Source: Gimesia algae (lineage in GTDB: Bacteria; Planctomycetota; Planctomycetia; Planctomycetales; Planctomycetaceae). From it: 64,000 bases of DNA. The stretch's first letter is position 1. Each line of letters begins with the position of its first letter. The notes beneath the pieces are model-generated. The model had not been told where the DNA came from and made no database searches. It worked only from the letters and a program-made list of their open reading frames with translations. The position numbers and the translations under genes are program-made. The DNA lies in assembly GCF_007746795.1 (NCBI RefSeq), contig NZ_CP036343.1, forward strand, positions 4,061,677 to 4,125,676. Direction: 5' to 3'. Below, piece by piece: positions 40,556-51,531 of the stretch.

Positions 40556-42613
40556 ATGTCAAAAAACTTTTTACCATCAAACATGCTTTCAGGATTATCC
40601 AATCCGGGTCCAAATGCATCGGGCGAATTATCAGAAGGCGCTTTGAAGGAACATTCAGGCTTCGTTTATACCGTAGGGAACTGGTATTCCGTTTTATCTG
40701 AATGGTCGGGTCGGTATTTCGTGATTGCCATTATTTTTGCAATTACTCTTTCGTATCTGTTGCTTTTGCGAACCATCATGGTGGTGACCTATGCAAACTT
40801 TGACAAACTCTCTTTCGGGGATGGTCTCAGTTTGTTTTCAGTGGGATTGCAGTTTGATGTACTCGTTGCGCTTTGCTTTGTGGTGCCTCAGTTATTTCAT
40901 ATCACCATCTTTTCGAACCGCAGAGTCAGGGGGAAAACGAGTCGCCTGTTGCTGGACGGGGCATGGATCATTGCCTTTTTGTTTCTGCCATTTATATGTA
41001 TTGCTGAATTCATTTTTTTCGATGAGTTTCAATCACGGCTGAATTACATTGCCTTTGAATATATAGTCTACCCTACCGAAGTGTGCTGCAACATCTGGGA
41101 GTCATATCCACTCATTGACCTGATAGCCATTGTTGGTGCTTGTGGAGGAAGTCTCTGGTTTCTATTGCGAAAGAATTTTCATAAGAGGATCGCAACGCCA
41201 ATGCCCTGGAAACGGCGTTATGGATTTTTGGTAAGCTGCCTCACTGGGATGATGATCTTATGGTCCACAATCGGAGCAGACAGTCGACAGATCTCTCGCG
41301 ACCGTGTCGCAAACGAATGCACCTGGAACGGATTATATAGTTTTGTGTATTACGCTTGGACTTGCCGGTTTGAATTCAAGGAAAATTATGTCACACTCGA
41401 CGGTTCTGATTCTGTTCAACGGTTACAACAACAGGTTGTAGGAGAGGGAGACAAACTGAAAACAGGATCAACCAATCCTGTCGACCGAATTGTTGACACC
41501 GACGGACCTAAACAAAATTTCAATGTTGTGCTGATTTTGGAAGAAAGCCTGGGTTCTGACTTTGTTGGTGTTTTGTGTGATGGCCGGAAGCTCACACCCC
41601 ACTTTGATGAGCTTACCCGCAAAGGGATCTTATTTGACAATTTCTACGCCACGGGAAATCGAACTGCACGTGCATTGGAAGCGGTGCTGACCTCCATGCC
41701 ACCGATTCCCACCGAGTCCATTCTTAAACGAGATCATTCCGACCGTGTGTTTACTCTGGCAAACGTTCTTGCCAAGCGTGGCTACGAGCGGCTGTTTATG
41801 ACCGGAGGCCGTGGGCTGTTTGACGGCGTGCGTTCATTCATGAAGGCGAACGGTTTCAATCATTTCATTGAACAATCAGATTTTAAAGACCCTCTCTTCG
41901 CCAACGCTTGGGGAGTCAGTGATGAAGACTTATTTCGAAAGGCTCTTGGCGAACTCGATAATTTACACGGAACTGGAAATCCATTTTTTGCCACAATCCT
42001 TACGGTATCCAACCATCGGCCTTACACATATCCAGAAGGGCGAATTCCTAATAAGGAACAAACACGCGAAAACGCAGTAAAGTACGCCGATTGGGCATTG
42101 GGTTATTTCTTTCGTGAAGCACAGTCGCACGATTTCTATCGCAATACAATCTTCATTGTAATGGGTGACCATGGAGCCCGAGTTTCCGGTAGTCAGCTTT
42201 TTCCAATGAGTTCCTATCGAGTTCCGGTTTTGATGATTCAACCGAATGGAAAAGACCAGGGAACACGCTGCAATACTTTAGCTTGCTTACTGGATATCGC
42301 GCCAACCATTATGGGGCGACTTGGCGGCGATTATCGGTCTGTCTTTTTCGGCTACGATGCGCTTCTGGCTGATCCAAAGAAAGGACGCGCTGTCATGCAG
42401 CATAACCACGACGTGGCATTACTCGATTCTCAGAATCGCATGGTCGTTCTGGGGTTTGGTAAATCAGCAGAAGGCTTCGAACTTGATCAAACCAACCATC
42501 AGCTTGAACAAAAAGAATCCCCTGACTCTGATATGCTACAAAACGCAGTATCACTTTTTCAATCAGCTTTTGAACTATATTATTCTGATCGATGGTTTCC
42601 AGGTTCCGGTTGA
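40556..42613 (+). CDS. LTA-synthase-like sulfatase family membrane protein
   Basis: 685 residues. Five membrane helices in the first 240 residues are followed by an extracytoplasmic alkaline-phosphatase-fold domain. NVVLILEESLGSDFVG holds the first metal Glu, YATGNRTARALEAVLTSMPP the Thr nucleophile, and FIVMGDHGARV the Asp-His pair. This is the plan of LtaS and related phosphoglycerol or phosphoethanolamine transferases. Planctomycetes lack lipoteichoic acid, so the acceptor is unknown. It has its own upstream gap of 235 bp after the BlaR1 cluster. Confidence 0.88.
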   Translation: MSKNFLPSNMLSGLSNPGPNASGELSEGALKEHSGFVYTVGNWYSVLSEWSGRYFVIAIIFAITLSYLLLLRTIMVVTYANFDKLSFGDGLSLFSVGLQFDVLVALCFVVPQLFHITIFSNRRVRGKTSRLLLDGAWIIAFLFLPFICIAEFIFFDEFQSRLNYIAFEYIVYPTEVCCNIWESYPLIDLIAIVGACGGSLWFLLRKNFHKRIATPMPWKRRYGFLVSCLTGMMILWSTIGADSRQISRDRVANECTWNGLYSFVYYAWTCRFEFKENYVTLDGSDSVQRLQQQVVGEGDKLKTGSTNPVDRIVDTDGPKQNFNVVLILEESLGSDFVGVLCDGRKLTPHFDELTRKGILFDNFYATGNRTARALEAVLTSMPPIPTESILKRDHSDRVFTLANVLAKRGYERLFMTGGRGLFDGVRSFMKANGFNHFIEQSDFKDPLFANAWGVSDEDLFRKALGELDNLHGTGNPFFATILTVSNHRPYTYPEGRIPNKEQTRENAVKYADWALGYFFREAQSHDFYRNTIFIVMGDHGARVSGSQLFPMSSYRVPVLMIQPNGKDQGTRCNTLACLLDIAPTIMGRLGGDYRSVFFGYDALLADPKKGRAVMQHNHDVALLDSQNRMVVLGFGKSAEGFELDQTNHQLEQKESPDSDMLQNAVSLFQSAFELYYSDRWFPGSG

Positions 42614-42923
42614 TAAGAGAGAGGTTACTCTTTCAGAATTTGATAATCCTGAAACCAGCTACTGTGAGAAGAATCTTCTTGAGCGGCCCTTGACGAGCAG
42701 GATTACCACGTTTTACATACTCTGACTCATATCGATTTGATCTCATCATTTGGGTTCTCATTGTCTGAGATTTCCTGATTGACCTGAATCCCTTCCCAAC
42801 TTCATCTCGACCTTGGTCATTTTTACCTAATATTTTTGTAACCGTTTCAGGAAATACACGGTCTATCAACGGGCATCGAAAGATATGCCTTTGAGAGTCA
42901 TGAGTAACTGAATCACTGTCGGT

Positions 42924-44498
42924 TCAGCGTCGGCGGGTGTAGTGAGCTTCGGGGTGTTGCTTCAGCCATTGGTCCGGCAGCAGTTCTTCCAGACGATCGG
43001 AGGCGTGATCGGTTATCCGACTCAGCACATCTCTCAGATAAGCAAACGGTTCTACTTCGTTTGCTTTGCAACTGGCCATCAGACTGTAGTGCACGGCGGC
43101 GGCCTCGCCGCCCCGATCACTGCCGACGAATAGATAATTCTTCCGGCCAATAGCACAGGGACGCAAGGTGCGTTCGGCCAGATTGTTGTCAATCGACAGA
43201 ATGCCCTCTGTACAATACCGCGTAAAACCGGACCAACGACTTAACAGATATTGAATCGCCGCTGCCACCGGACTTTTCGGCAACAGACTGCGCACGGTTT
43301 CCGTCAACCAGTCACGGAACTGTTCCAGAATCGGTAACGCCTTTTCCTGTCGTAACTGCCGGCGGTGCTGCCAACAGCGTTCACGACCCTCCGGCTGTGG
43401 CAGATCCGACTTCAACTCGTCGGCTTCCCGTTCAATCGCGTATAACTGTTGAATAAACAATAATGCCCGATGGGCGGCTTCCGGCTGCACGGTCCGCGCA
43501 TCGTAAAACTTACGTCGCGCATGCGCCCAGCACAAGACCTGCTGAATCCTGCCTGACCGGTATAGTTCTTCATAGCCGGCATACGCGTCTGCCTGCAGAT
43601 AACCGCAAAAGTGTTCTAAAAACGCCTGGGGACCGGCGCGCTCCCGGTTCGGTGTGAAATCATAGACCGAATACGGGTGCGCGGCATCGCCACAGTAAAC
43701 CCAGAACCGGCCGGTCCGCGTGCGGGAAAGCCGTTGGTCCTGGACGGGAATCGTCGTGTCGTCCGTATGCACGACATGCGACTGTAAAACCCGGTTCTTC
43801 ATCAGATCGGTTAACGGTTGCAGTAATTCCGCGGTTTCCAGTACCCAGCGGCTCATCGTGCTCCGTGAAAGCTGCACGCCGTTCCGGCTGAGAATCGATT
43901 CATGACGATACAGGGGGAGATGGTCTGAGTATTTCCCCACCAGGATCGTTGAGAGCAGGCCGGGCCCGGCAAAGCCTTTGGCAATCGGCCGGGCAGGAGC
44001 TGGAGCCAGCGCCACATGCTCTTCACACTCCCGGCACGCGTATTTGAAACGTATGTGTTCGATCACTTTCAGGCTGGCGGGAATGAATTCCAGTTGTTCG
44101 TGGCTGACCTTTCCGATCCGCTGCCGTGTCTGGTCACAGCAGGGACAGCGTTTTTCCGATTCGGTCAGGTCATGTTCTACCCGTTCCCGGGGTAGATGAT
44201 CGGGTAGCTTGTTGCGGCCGCCGCCACGACGGCGATGTGCGGAAACCACAGTGGGAGGAGGTTCATCGTCCTCAGGATCGGCTGTTTCCTCCAGGGTATC
44301 GGGTTCGTCAAACAGACTCATTTGATTGGGGGCGATCTTTTCAGAACGGGCACCAAAGCGTTGTCGCAGCAGCCGATCAATGAAATGTTTGAGTTGCTCG
44401 ACTTCCCGCTGTTGCTCTCCCACGGTCTCACCCAGTTTATGAATCATGTCATGGCAGGATTGGACGTCGTTCGGCAGTGAAGATCGTTTCTGGTTCAT
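42924..44498 (-). CDS. tnpC: IS66 transposase TnpC
   Basis: 524 residues. Coiled-coil leader (QQREVEQLKHFIDRLLRQRFGARSEK), zinc finger CPCC/CREC, then the catalytic domain with HTDDTTIPVQ, YCGDAAHPYSVYDFTP, GYLQADAYAGYEEL, CWAHARRKFYDA and the late Glu in SIDNNLAERTLRP. Length and motifs are normal for an active IS66 DDE enzyme. Confidence 0.95.
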   Translation of the reverse strand: MNQKRSSLPNDVQSCHDMIHKLGETVGEQQREVEQLKHFIDRLLRQRFGARSEKIAPNQMSLFDEPDTLEETADPEDDEPPPTVVSAHRRRGGGRNKLPDHLPRERVEHDLTESEKRCPCCDQTRQRIGKVSHEQLEFIPASLKVIEHIRFKYACRECEEHVALAPAPARPIAKGFAGPGLLSTILVGKYSDHLPLYRHESILSRNGVQLSRSTMSRWVLETAELLQPLTDLMKNRVLQSHVVHTDDTTIPVQDQRLSRTRTGRFWVYCGDAAHPYSVYDFTPNRERAGPQAFLEHFCGYLQADAYAGYEELYRSGRIQQVLCWAHARRKFYDARTVQPEAAHRALLFIQQLYAIEREADELKSDLPQPEGRERCWQHRRQLRQEKALPILEQFRDWLTETVRSLLPKSPVAAAIQYLLSRWSGFTRYCTEGILSIDNNLAERTLRPCAIGRKNYLFVGSDRGGEAAAVHYSLMASCKANEVEPFAYLRDVLSRITDHASDRLEELLPDQWLKQHPEAHYTRRR

Positions 44499-44542
44499 GT
44501 CCCACGTCTTAACATAATCGTTATCAGGCGGGAACTGTTTTT

Positions 44543-44905
44543 TTATGAAGTCGATGCTTTTTCTGAAATCTGATAGCGTTTTCTGCGCTGCACGCTGGTC
44601 AGGTCGATGCCCTGCAGCAGGAGTGCCAGATCGGTAGAGGACAGTTGCAGGCCGTGTATGCCCTCCGGGCTGGAGAGACGCTGGTATGTGCCCGCTTCCA
44701 GCCGCTTGTACCAGATGGCCAGACCATCGTGGTCCCAGTACAGCAGCTTGATGCGATCCTGTTTTTTGTTGAGGAACACAAACAATCCCCCGTCGAGTAC
44801 GTTTTGCTGCAGGTAGACTTCGGTCATTCGCAGCAGGCCGTCAAAACTTTTACGCATATCAGTGGGGACCGTGCAGAAATAAATGCGGGTCGGCAGATTC
44901 AGCAT
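44543..44905 (-). CDS. tnpB: IS66 accessory protein TnpB
   Basis: 120 residues. IYFCTVPTDMRKSFDGL, GGLFVFLNKKQDRIKLLYWDHDGLAIWYKRLEAG is the Orf2/TnpB signature of IS66. It overlaps the tnpA stop by 7 bp. Confidence 0.95.
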   Translation of the reverse strand: MLNLPTRIYFCTVPTDMRKSFDGLLRMTEVYLQQNVLDGGLFVFLNKKQDRIKLLYWDHDGLAIWYKRLEAGTYQRLSSPEGIHGLQLSSTDLALLLQGIDLTSVQRRKRYQISEKASTS

Positions 44906-45246
44906 GCGCGCTGCTCCAATGCGGCGAGCACGGTTTCGAGCGTGGTCCGATCACAGCCGTTACCGACGCGAACCGTGGTGCCATGGGAGAAGACGATTTC
45001 AATCGACGTGGCAGGGAGATGGACTTCAACGGGCAGAAAGGAAGCTGCAGCGGTTTTCGCGGCATCGCGTTTTTTCAGTTCCCGCCGCCAGTAGTGGTAA
45101 GCTGGTTCGCTGAGTCCCTCACGCTGACAGAAGGCACGGATCGAGAGTCCGGACTGCAGTCGGTCTGAAAGGGTTTGTCGCCAGAACGCTTCACGGTTCG
45201 GGTTCCGTCGCTGGTCGGCACGCGGGGTTGGCTGGGATGCGGACAT
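44899..45246 (-). CDS. tnpA: IS66 accessory protein TnpA
   Basis: 115 residues from ATG 45246. FWRQTLSDRLQSGLSIRAFCQREGLSEPAYHYWRRELKKR is the HTH of IS66 TnpA. An earlier in-frame start at 45300 exists but the family pattern favours this one. Confidence 0.92.
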   Translation of the reverse strand: MSASQPTPRADQRRNPNREAFWRQTLSDRLQSGLSIRAFCQREGLSEPAYHYWRRELKKRDAAKTAAASFLPVEVHLPATSIEIVFSHGTTVRVGNGCDRTTLETVLAALEQRAC

Positions 45247-45351
45247 CGCTTTTGCTCCTGAATATGCTGGTGATTGAAACACATTCAGAATACGATACAC
45301 GTCAAGGTGTATTTGGTGGGCCGGTTACATATTTTTAGCACGTAGCAGTTA

Positions 45352-46533
45352 ATGAATCCACTGAGAACGCTGACATTGCAAATGCAAAATGCGCTATTCT
45401 TGGCGAAAGAATTCCAAATGCTGGTCTCTTTGAGTGTGAGCGCGCTCGTTCTATTAACAGGATGTATCACCACCACCAAGACGACTCGAATCGAATCATC
45501 CATATCAGGTCAAATTAGTGAAATCGCTCAACCATCAGGTTACCAACAGATCAGTGATCCAATTAAAAATGATGATAACGAATCTGGAATTGCCAGCATT
45601 GTTGGTGACAGTTCGTCTTATCCGAATTGGTTTGAGCTGACGCCAGACCTGATCAGCTCTCTCCCACTGCATCAGCAGCTTGAAACGGGGACAACTCACT
45701 CTGGAGAGGTAAACGAACCACTAGGGTTGGTCACGATCGAGGGATTCCTGTCAAACAACCTTCCCGATGATCCCGCTGGATTCAATTCCGTTTTCGACGA
45801 CGACATGCAGTTAGAAAATCTGACTCTCTGGAAGCGCATTAAATCTGACCATACCAACTACTATTCAAAAGATTCACTCACTTGGTTAGCAGGCGGCCTC
45901 GGCGTGGGAGCCATCATGGCAAATACATCAATTGACGAGGGAATCCAAAATCACTTTCAGACCAGCGTTCACAGTGCGAGCTCAGACGATTGGATCGAAA
46001 CGTTGCATGCGCAAAAAGAATGGGGCAACGGGCGCTATACGTTGCCGATTTTCGCGGCAGCCTGGGTGGCGGGAAAACTCTTTGAGAGGGTTCCACTAGC
46101 AAGTACAACAGGGGAATGGGGCGAACGCTCGATCCGGGCGATCCTGGTTGGCACACCTCCGATGCTCGCCATGCAATATGTAACTGGTGCCTCGCGCCCA
46201 GGAGAGACAAGTTCCGGTTCAAGATGGAAACCGTTTCAAGATAATAACGGGGTAAGTGGTCACAGTTTCATGGGGGCAATACTATTTCTGGCTGCTGCAA
46301 AGATGACTAAAAAACCACTTCTTAAGTTGGCTTTCTACGCCGGTTCCACTTTGGCACCGTTGTCCCGAGTTAATGATAACCACCACTACCCCTCACAGGC
46401 TTTTCTAGGTTGGTGGATGGCTTGGATCGCCACGAACGCCGTCGATGCAACACAGAAGGCAGATCGAAACTGGTCCGTATTTCCGATTTCGTATCCAGGT
46501 GCGAGTGGTATTGCTGTGGAATTTCGGTGGTAA
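45352..46533 (+). CDS. PAP2-family phosphatase, probable lipoprotein
   Basis: 393 residues. A signal with lipobox LVLLTGC precedes a polar linker and a C-terminal PAP2 domain with GASRPGE, NGVSGHSFMGA and APLSRVNDNHHYPSQAFLG (the three acid-phosphatase motifs with both His). It probably acts outside the inner membrane on lipid phosphates. The start is only 24 bp from the IS66 end; ATG 45418 would give a tighter lipoprotein signal. The IS66 insertion may have removed its own promoter. Confidence 0.85.
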   Translation: MNPLRTLTLQMQNALFLAKEFQMLVSLSVSALVLLTGCITTTKTTRIESSISGQISEIAQPSGYQQISDPIKNDDNESGIASIVGDSSSYPNWFELTPDLISSLPLHQQLETGTTHSGEVNEPLGLVTIEGFLSNNLPDDPAGFNSVFDDDMQLENLTLWKRIKSDHTNYYSKDSLTWLAGGLGVGAIMANTSIDEGIQNHFQTSVHSASSDDWIETLHAQKEWGNGRYTLPIFAAAWVAGKLFERVPLASTTGEWGERSIRAILVGTPPMLAMQYVTGASRPGETSSGSRWKPFQDNNGVSGHSFMGAILFLAAAKMTKKPLLKLAFYAGSTLAPLSRVNDNHHYPSQAFLGWWMAWIATNAVDATQKADRNWSVFPISYPGASGIAVEFRW

Positions 46534-46614
46534 GTATCCAGCATCAGAGATTAGGACTAATCCTGCGGCCATTATTCTGGAGGAAGTCTGTATTCTAACT
46601 GTAGTTGGCAAATA

Positions 46615-48135
46615 TCACTGACCCATGAGCAGGTCTAAAGGCATGCCGGTCGCGCCAACTAAGAGAGCGGCGGACTGAGCGAGTTCGTTGAATAGGTTGA
46701 GTTGAGCGCGTTGATTTTGTAAAATACTGGTTCGAGCCTGGATGATCCGAACAACATCCACTTCTCCTGCAAGGAATTGTTTCTCCAAACTCTGCAATTC
46801 TTGTGGCAACTCTGAAATACTGTACGTTTTCTCTTTGGCGAGTACGTCAAAAGCGAGTTTGTATCGTTCGAACGCCGCCTGTGCTTCTAACTCAGCTTTC
46901 AGAAGCGTCTGGCGCCATAATGCAGTCCTCTGATTTAGTTCGGTCATACGCTGTGTTTCGAGAGGTCTACCTGTATTAATAATTGGCAGGTTCAGTTCTG
47001 CCCGGAGTCCAAAACGTGCCAACCCATCCGGGTCTTGCTGATAATAAGGTCCCATCGTCAAATCGGGAACACGGTCTGCAGTAGCAAGATTTAAATTGGC
47101 TGATGCTACATCGATATTCGCGTGCGCCACAAGCACATCGGGCCGGGATGCGGCCCAACTCGCCATCCACGCCTGATTGTCGTTGGGAACATCAAGACTT
47201 TGAAGACCCATTCCAGATGTCATCGATCCCTCGTTCCCCGCAGTGGGAAGCAGCCATCGGATCATTCTCAGGTCACCTTCAATCTCTTCGGGAGAGTCCG
47301 GTGGCAGTCCAAGCTGGCGTCGAAGATTACGAAGTGCTGTCTGATAATTTGCTTCTGCTAATCGCAATTGCTGGTTTGTGGAGCGTGTATCGATACGAAC
47401 CGTAGCAAGGTCAGCACCAGAGATATCACCTGCCTCAAATCGCTTTATCAACGATTCGAGCAAACGCTCATTATTGCTCTGACTGGCCTCTGCTATCTCC
47501 AAAAGTCCTCGCTGGTAAAGTGCCGTGAAATATAACTGTGCAGTAAGCGCAGTCGTTTGAAGTTCGGCTTGATGAATATTCCAACGCACTCCATTTAACG
47601 ATGAATGCGCTGCGTCCTCACGGTACTGTTGTTGATGTGCTAACTGAATTCGTTGCATCAATAGTACATAGTGTGAAGTGGTCCCAGGTCCTCTATTGGG
47701 AATCTTTCGGTTTTCCTGACTGGGAGTGACCTGTACCTGTACCATTGGGTTAAATGGATAAGTTTCAGCTACTCCCACAGTGGCAACGCCCACTTGTTCC
47801 GTTTCACGGAGGGCAACCAGGTCCGGGTTCCCTTCCAAGGCCAGCGAGATGCTATCGTAAACAGACAATGACTGCGACTGCCTTGCAAAATGGGGGGACT
47901 CAGTAGGAGTTTTGGATTTATCTGATTCCGTAAAATTTAACGACACTTTTTTTATGTTGGTATCTGGTTTGCGTTTAACAGGAACTGTGACTCTGGCTGC
48001 CTGAGTTTTTATCACAGGAGATGGGGTACTCGAAATGTCTTTCATAGCGCTCAGGTCAGATCGAGATGAACCGCTGGTTCTGCATCCGCTGAATGCCAAT
48101 AGCAGCAACAAAATCAGGGTGTGAAGATGAGCCAT
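46615..48135 (-). CDS. TolC-like outer-membrane efflux lipoprotein
   Basis: About 506 residues. The N-terminal signal has lipobox LLLAFSGC. The rest is two outer-membrane-efflux repeats with long helices (SLALEGNPDLVALRETEQVG; RFEAGDISGADLATVRIDTR; FLAGEVDVVRIIQARTSIL). It is the outer-membrane channel of the RND system encoded upstream. Confidence 0.9.
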   Translation of the reverse strand: MAHLHTLILLLLLAFSGCRTSGSSRSDLSAMKDISSTPSPVIKTQAARVTVPVKRKPDTNIKKVSLNFTESDKSKTPTESPHFARQSQSLSVYDSISLALEGNPDLVALRETEQVGVATVGVAETYPFNPMVQVQVTPSQENRKIPNRGPGTTSHYVLLMQRIQLAHQQQYREDAAHSSLNGVRWNIHQAELQTTALTAQLYFTALYQRGLLEIAEASQSNNERLLESLIKRFEAGDISGADLATVRIDTRSTNQQLRLAEANYQTALRNLRRQLGLPPDSPEEIEGDLRMIRWLLPTAGNEGSMTSGMGLQSLDVPNDNQAWMASWAASRPDVLVAHANIDVASANLNLATADRVPDLTMGPYYQQDPDGLARFGLRAELNLPIINTGRPLETQRMTELNQRTALWRQTLLKAELEAQAAFERYKLAFDVLAKEKTYSISELPQELQSLEKQFLAGEVDVVRIIQARTSILQNQRAQLNLFNELAQSAALLVGATGMPLDLLMGQ

Positions 48136-48324
48136 CATGGCGTTTCTATCCAGTAATGATATTCCGGGAGGGAAGCACTCCGTCGATTCCCATGTGTCAG
48201 GCTAACGCCTTACTCTCTCCTTTCGTCAAAATGCACACCATCGATTCAATACGAAGTCCCTTTTTAAGTCAGAGTTAATCTTCCCGATGATGAAAGTCTG
48301 ACTCTACGAATCACTTTAGGGGAT

Positions 48325-51300
48325 CTACGTTGATAGTCCGGGTTGATCTGATTGAAGTGGGGATCGACTGAATTCTGCCGCAACGGTATTTTTGGAGGCT
48401 GGCATTGCCTGTTTCCCCCACAAGAGGTAGAGCGGCGGCAGCAAAAAGAGATTCAAAATGGTTGAGGTGACGAGCCCCCCGATGATGACGACAGCCAGCG
48501 GATATTCGATTTCGTGTCCCGGTTTGTTCCCCGAAATCACAAGAGGCAACAGCGCCAGCGATGTGGTCAGTACGGTCATCAAAATCGGAGCGAGGCGTTC
48601 TTCAGCACCTCGAATCACAAGTTCGAGACCAAACGACATCCCCTCTAACTCCTGGAGATGCCGGTAATGACTGACCAACATGATACCGTTCCGCGCGGCG
48701 ATGCCAAGCACGGTGATGAATCCCACCAGCGAGCCGAGAGAGAGTACGCCCCCCGTCAATGAGACAGCAATCACGCCGCCGACGAGAGCAAACGGAATCG
48801 TCAGGCAGACCATTAATGTCAACCGAGCAGACTGAAAGTCGATATACAAAATCAGCAGAATTCCCATCAGCGCGACTGCTCCCAGTAGAAGAAGTCGTTT
48901 CTGTGATGCCTGCAGAGTGGCAAATTCGCCCAAAAACTCGGGATGATAACCGCGTTCAAAAGGTATGCCGCTCACAGCCGCCTCAATATCTTGCGCAACA
49001 GAACCGAGGTCCCGGCCTTTGGCATCACAGGTGACATCAATGCGCCGCGAACCGCTTTCGCGTTTGACTTCATTCGGAGCGGGCACAATGCCGATTTCTG
49101 CGACATCTTTGAGGGGCACTTGACCGCCATTTGGCAAGTCGATTCTCAATTCATGGAGAGCATCCAGATCCGTTCGAGACTGTTCCGTTCCCCAGACCAT
49201 AACGTCCATTTTCTTCTGGTCTTCGAATACTTCCCCAACTTTTGTCCCCCGCAGCATTGTTGTGACCGCTCGTCGGACCTGCCCGGGTGTCAATCCGAAT
49301 CGTTCGACTGCTAACGGATTAAGGCGGACGTCAACTTGAGGGACCAGCACCTGGGGTTCGACCTTGAGGTTGTTGACGCCGTCAATTTCTCCCATGACAG
49401 TCGCGACATCATGCGCCTGCTTTCTCAGTGAATCCAGATCAGGGCCGTAGATCCGCACCACGATACTGGAACTGGTTCCGGTCAGGACTTCCTTAACCCG
49501 CTCTCTTAGATACGTCAGCACATCACGATACAAGCCGGGATAACTGTCTACGACCGCCTGGATCTTGGCAAGGGTTTTGTCATAGTCCACATCTTCGTCA
49601 ATGCTGATCCAGAGTTCCGTGAAGTTCGGTCCGACCACTTCGTCGGCAACCTGAGCGCGTCCGATATGACTGCCAAAATTGCGCACGCCAGGAATGGCCC
49701 GCAGTTCGCGACTCGCCTTGATCGTAATGCGATCCATCGCTTCAATGGAGGTGCCGGGCTTTTCGACAAAATGCATCAGGAAGTCGGTCTCCTGAAAATT
49801 CGGGAGCAGCTCCTGTCCCAGGCTTTGCAGTAATACAAAGGTGGCAGCAAAAGAGAGCGTCAGAATACTGATGGCTGACTTCGGACGGACCGCGAACCAC
49901 GGTAGCATGTTGCGATAGGGAATCTTCAGCCACCGCGTCAGAGGAGGCTCATGCTGTTTCATATTCTTGCGCGGCAAAAGCAGCAATGACATTGCCGGCG
50001 TCACAATAATCGCCACCAGCAGGGACGCCAGAATGGCCAGGATATAACCGAGTGCCAACGGTCGAAAAAATGAACCGGGCAACCCTTCCAGAAAATAGAT
50101 CGGCAAAAAGACTAGCACGATGATCGCCGTCGCATAAACAATCGCACTGCGGACTTCCATTGAGGCGTCTAGAACCACATAAAACGCAGAACGCGGGCGA
50201 TCGGCAAGCTGGTTGAGCCGCAGGCGGCGCACGATGTTTTCCACGTCGATTACCGCATCGTCAACGACTTCTCCCAAAGCGATGACCAAGCCCGCGATAA
50301 TCATCGTATTGATAGTCATGCCCCACCAGTGAATCAACAGCACCGCAGAAATCAGCGACAACGGAATGGCAGTTAGACTGATCACCGCCGTTCGCCAGTC
50401 AAACAGGAAGGCGATCAACACGATCACCACCAGCACACATCCAATCATCAGCGCGTGGGTCAGATTTGTAATGGAACGTTCGATGAACGTTGCGGGGCGA
50501 AAGATAGTGGAATCGGCTTTGACCCCTTTCAGTCCCGGCCTGAGCAGATCCAGTGCGGCTTCGACTTTGCGAGTCACTTCCAGAATATTGGCTCCCGGCT
50601 GTTTTTCGACGATCAGCAGTAAGCCAAGCTGGTCATTGATCACGGCATCGCCTATGGCAGGAGCCGCCCCGATCCTGACGTCGGCAACATCACCCAGACG
50701 CAACGCGGCGCCTCCGTTAAAAGAAACTACCGTTCTCGCTAAATCTTCCGGACCGCTGACCGGAGAAAGCTGGCGTACCGCCATACGCTGGTTTGGTGTG
50801 TCGACAAAACCACCCGCATCCAGCACGACCGCATCTCCGGCAGAACGCAGGACGGAGTCCAGCGTAACCTGATGGGCCCGCAGCCGATCAACGTCCACCA
50901 TCACCTGCAACTGTTTGTCTCTCTGTCCCCAGATGGCTACATTAGCGACACCCGGAATTGCCATCAAACGCGGCCGAATCGTCCAGACGGCTAATTCCGA
51001 CAGTTCCTGCTGCGAGAGTGAATCGGACCACATCCCGATTTTCATCATACGGCTGAGTGAGGAAAGCGGCTGCAGAATTACGGGGGGGCGTGCGACTGTT
51101 GGCAGACGCGGAGCTTCCACAGCCAGACGTTCCTGTACCAGTTGCCGCGTCTGATAGAGATCCACATTTTCCGTAAGCAGCATTCGAATCGAGGACAGTC
51201 CAAGTACTGACTTCGACCGTAGCGTATCTAGACCGGGCGTGCCAATGAGTGCGTTTTCTAACGGAAACGTAATCAGGTTTTCGACTTCTTCCGCGGACAG

Positions 51301-51462
51301 CCCCGGGGCTTCGGTCTGTATCTCAACATAGGGCGGAGAAAATTCGGGGAAGACGTCAAGCGGCATCTCAGGCACCATCCGCAGCCCTCCCACGATCAAC
51401 AACACCGCTGCAGCGATCACCGCGATGCGTAACCTCAGGGCCGTTTCAACGAGCCACCTCAT
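48325..51462 (-). CDS. Heavy-metal RND efflux pump (CusA/CzcA type)
   Basis: 1045 residues, standard for HME-RND pumps. [21 protein letters not shown] lies near the N-terminus, and helix 4 reads [20 protein letters not shown], which carries the proton-relay acidic residues. Two large periplasmic loops and 12 membrane segments are seen. The helix 4 motif differs from CusA (Cu/Ag) and CzcA (Co/Zn/Cd) and resembles the unassigned HME5-like group, so the metal is uncertain. An operon with the fusion protein upstream and the channel downstream. Confidence 0.93.
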   Translation of the reverse strand: MRWLVETALRLRIAVIAAAVLLIVGGLRMVPEMPLDVFPEFSPPYVEIQTEAPGLSAEEVENLITFPLENALIGTPGLDTLRSKSVLGLSSIRMLLTENVDLYQTRQLVQERLAVEAPRLPTVARPPVILQPLSSLSRMMKIGMWSDSLSQQELSELAVWTIRPRLMAIPGVANVAIWGQRDKQLQVMVDVDRLRAHQVTLDSVLRSAGDAVVLDAGGFVDTPNQRMAVRQLSPVSGPEDLARTVVSFNGGAALRLGDVADVRIGAAPAIGDAVINDQLGLLLIVEKQPGANILEVTRKVEAALDLLRPGLKGVKADSTIFRPATFIERSITNLTHALMIGCVLVVIVLIAFLFDWRTAVISLTAIPLSLISAVLLIHWWGMTINTMIIAGLVIALGEVVDDAVIDVENIVRRLRLNQLADRPRSAFYVVLDASMEVRSAIVYATAIIVLVFLPIYFLEGLPGSFFRPLALGYILAILASLLVAIIVTPAMSLLLLPRKNMKQHEPPLTRWLKIPYRNMLPWFAVRPKSAISILTLSFAATFVLLQSLGQELLPNFQETDFLMHFVEKPGTSIEAMDRITIKASRELRAIPGVRNFGSHIGRAQVADEVVGPNFTELWISIDEDVDYDKTLAKIQAVVDSYPGLYRDVLTYLRERVKEVLTGTSSSIVVRIYGPDLDSLRKQAHDVATVMGEIDGVNNLKVEPQVLVPQVDVRLNPLAVERFGLTPGQVRRAVTTMLRGTKVGEVFEDQKKMDVMVWGTEQSRTDLDALHELRIDLPNGGQVPLKDVAEIGIVPAPNEVKRESGSRRIDVTCDAKGRDLGSVAQDIEAAVSGIPFERGYHPEFLGEFATLQASQKRLLLLGAVALMGILLILYIDFQSARLTLMVCLTIPFALVGGVIAVSLTGGVLSLGSLVGFITVLGIAARNGIMLVSHYRHLQELEGMSFGLELVIRGAEERLAPILMTVLTTSLALLPLVISGNKPGHEIEYPLAVVIIGGLVTSTILNLFLLPPLYLLWGKQAMPASKNTVAAEFSRSPLQSDQPGLST

Positions 51463-51531
51463 ATTTATCTCCCAACGTTATGAACAGTCAATTGATGTTA
51501 ACTTAGTTGTAATCTGTTGCTGATTGCTGAG

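Larger units (their letters stand above)
42838..45328 (-). mobile_element. Complete IS66-family element, 2491 bp
   Basis: Both ends begin GTAACCG, followed by a shared AAATACAC block. ATATTTTT flanks both sides (42830-42837 and 45329-45336), an exact 8-bp target duplication, as expected for IS66. Three intact genes tnpA, tnpB and tnpC are inside. Confidence 0.95.
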
